Source: Candidatus Neomicrothrix sp. UBA4742
GTDB taxonomy: Bacteria; Actinomycetota; Acidimicrobiia; Acidimicrobiales; Acidimicrobilacustridaceae
Assembly: GCA_002403895.1 (NCBI GenBank)
Contig: DHIQ01000101.1
Coordinates: forward strand, 461 to 12,824
Direction of reading: 5' to 3'
DNA: 12,364 nt
Position 1 is the stretch's first letter; the number at the start of each line of letters is the position of its first letter. The notes below the pieces were generated by a model, which was not told where the DNA came from, made no database searches, and saw nothing but the letters and a program-made list of their open reading frames with translations. Made by a program: the position numbers and the translations under genes. Positions 11,568 through 12,364 of the stretch are shown piece after piece.

Positions 11568-12364
11568 TCAGGAATCGGCTGCGGGCCCCGGGCCCAGGGT
11601 GACGGTGATCGCCACCTGGTCGGACACGACGAGCTCGGCCTCGGCGACGGCCCCGGCGTCACGGACGTCGGACAGCGCCGAGCGCAGGGCGGCCAACCGC
11701 TCGGTGGTGTCGGCCACGACGACGAGCGTCACCTCGGCCTTGAGGGAGCGCTTCGCCTCGGTCTTGGCCTTGCGCACCTCACCCAGCACATCGGACCCGA
11801 CGGCGAGCACGAGCGGATCCCCGTCGCCTGCCGCGGCCCGCAGGCTAGCGTCGTCGGGCCAGGCGGCCCGGTGGACCGAGCCTTCCTGCCACCACGACCA
11901 CACCTCCTCGGTCACGAACGGGAGGAACGGGGCCAGCAACCGGAGTTGGGTGGACAGCGCCAGTTGCAGGGCAGCCATGGCCGAGCGCGCCGGGGCGTCG
12001 CCCCGCGAGCCGTAGGCCCGACCCTTGACCAGCTCCAGGTAGTGGTCGCAGAACTCCCAGAAGAACGACTCGGTGCGCTCCAGGGCGCGGGCGTAGTCGT
12101 AGCCGTCGAAGGCGGCGGTGGCGTCGGTGACGAGGTCGGCCAGCCGAGCGAGCATGGCCCGGTCCACCGCATCGGTGATCTCCGATGGAGGGACGGCGAC
12201 CGCGCCGGCGTCCCCGCCGAGGCCGAGGGCGAAGCGGGAGGCGTTCAACACCTTGATGCCCAGGCGACGACCGACCTTCATCTGACCTTCGTCGAACGCG
12301 GTGTCGGTGCCCGGTCGGCCGTTCGCCGCCCAGTAGCGGGCGGCGTCGGCGCCGTACTGCTCGA
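11568..12364 (-). CDS. valS: Valine--tRNA ligase, C-terminal part (partial)
   Basis: The last 264 codons of a class I aminoacyl-tRNA synthetase; the N-terminal catalytic part lies beyond the right edge. The first visible residues, EQYGADAARYWAA followed by GRPGTDTAFDEGQ, are the segment just after the KMSKS loop in ValS. MKVGRRLGIKVLNASRF opens the helical anticodon-binding domain, which includes SFFWEFCDHYLELVKGRAYG and LAPFLPFVTEEVWSWW. The end (about the last 80 residues) is an alpha/beta tail and not the long coiled-coil arm that closes typical bacterial ValS such as those of E. coli or M. tuberculosis. This suggests the shorter, archaeal-like type. An internal ATG at 12281 is not the start; the frame continues to the window edge. 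Confidence 0.9.
   Translation of the reverse strand, partial: EQYGADAARYWAANGRPGTDTAFDEGQMKVGRRLGIKVLNASRFALGLGGDAGAVAVPPSEITDAVDRAMLARLADLVTDATAAFDGYDYARALERTESFFWEFCDHYLELVKGRAYGSRGDAPARSAMAALQLALSTQLRLLAPFLPFVTEEVWSWWQEGSVHRAAWPDDASLRAAAGDGDPLVLAVGSDVLGEVRKAKTEAKRSLKAEVTLVVVADTTERLAALRSALSDVRDAGAVAEAELVVSDQVAITVTLGPGPAADS

Overview
The window is high-GC bacterial DNA that looks actinobacterial. Evidence is the Rpf-type resuscitation factor, an ECF sigma factor with a zinc anti-sigma factor, a zinc-finger rhomboid and several genes whose -10 box sits 6-9 bases before the start codon (leaderless transcripts). An uncultured or marine Acidimicrobiia-like lineage is my best guess, but this is inference from protein style and not a database result. 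I see no mobile element, CRISPR array, tRNA or rRNA. No gene-free stretch exceeds 300 bases.

Layout. 1-206 (minus) is the 5' end of a LivH-type branched-chain amino acid permease. Its first ~30 residues look like the N-terminus of the MscL mechanosensitive channel. Next come an enoyl-CoA hydratase (367-1164, plus) and a rhomboid protease with a double zinc-binding head (1228-2121, plus). A minus-strand envelope-stress module follows: a secreted-repeat lipoprotein (4092-3517), an ECF sigma factor (3471-2893) and its membrane anti-sigma factor (2896-2144). A membrane-anchored secreted protein of unknown function (4263-5696, plus) diverges from the lipoprotein. Between the two divergent genes lie back-to-back promoter-like sequences, each GAACC-N16-CGT, which fit ECF sigma promoters. 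The sigma factor, its anti-sigma factor and its two probable surface targets therefore seem to form one compact regulon.

The second half holds housekeeping and stress genes on the plus strand. These are a CrtI/COG1233-type FAD oxidoreductase (5807-7258), an O6-alkylguanine-DNA alkyltransferase (7334-7822), an EamA/DMT transporter (7900-8754), a secreted Rpf (8996-9652), an Fe-type superoxide dismutase (9830-10408) and an MscS-type channel (10482-11543). The window closes with the 3' part of valS on the minus strand (11568-12364).

The most interesting non-coding signals are around rpf and sod. A perfect CRP half-site palindrome, TGTGA-N6-TCACA, lies in a locally AT-rich (46% G+C) leader upstream of rpf. 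A hairpin abuts the rpf Shine-Dalgarno. A 15-bp hairpin with a UACG tetraloop follows rpf. A perfect 11-bp inverted repeat brackets the sod -10 box.
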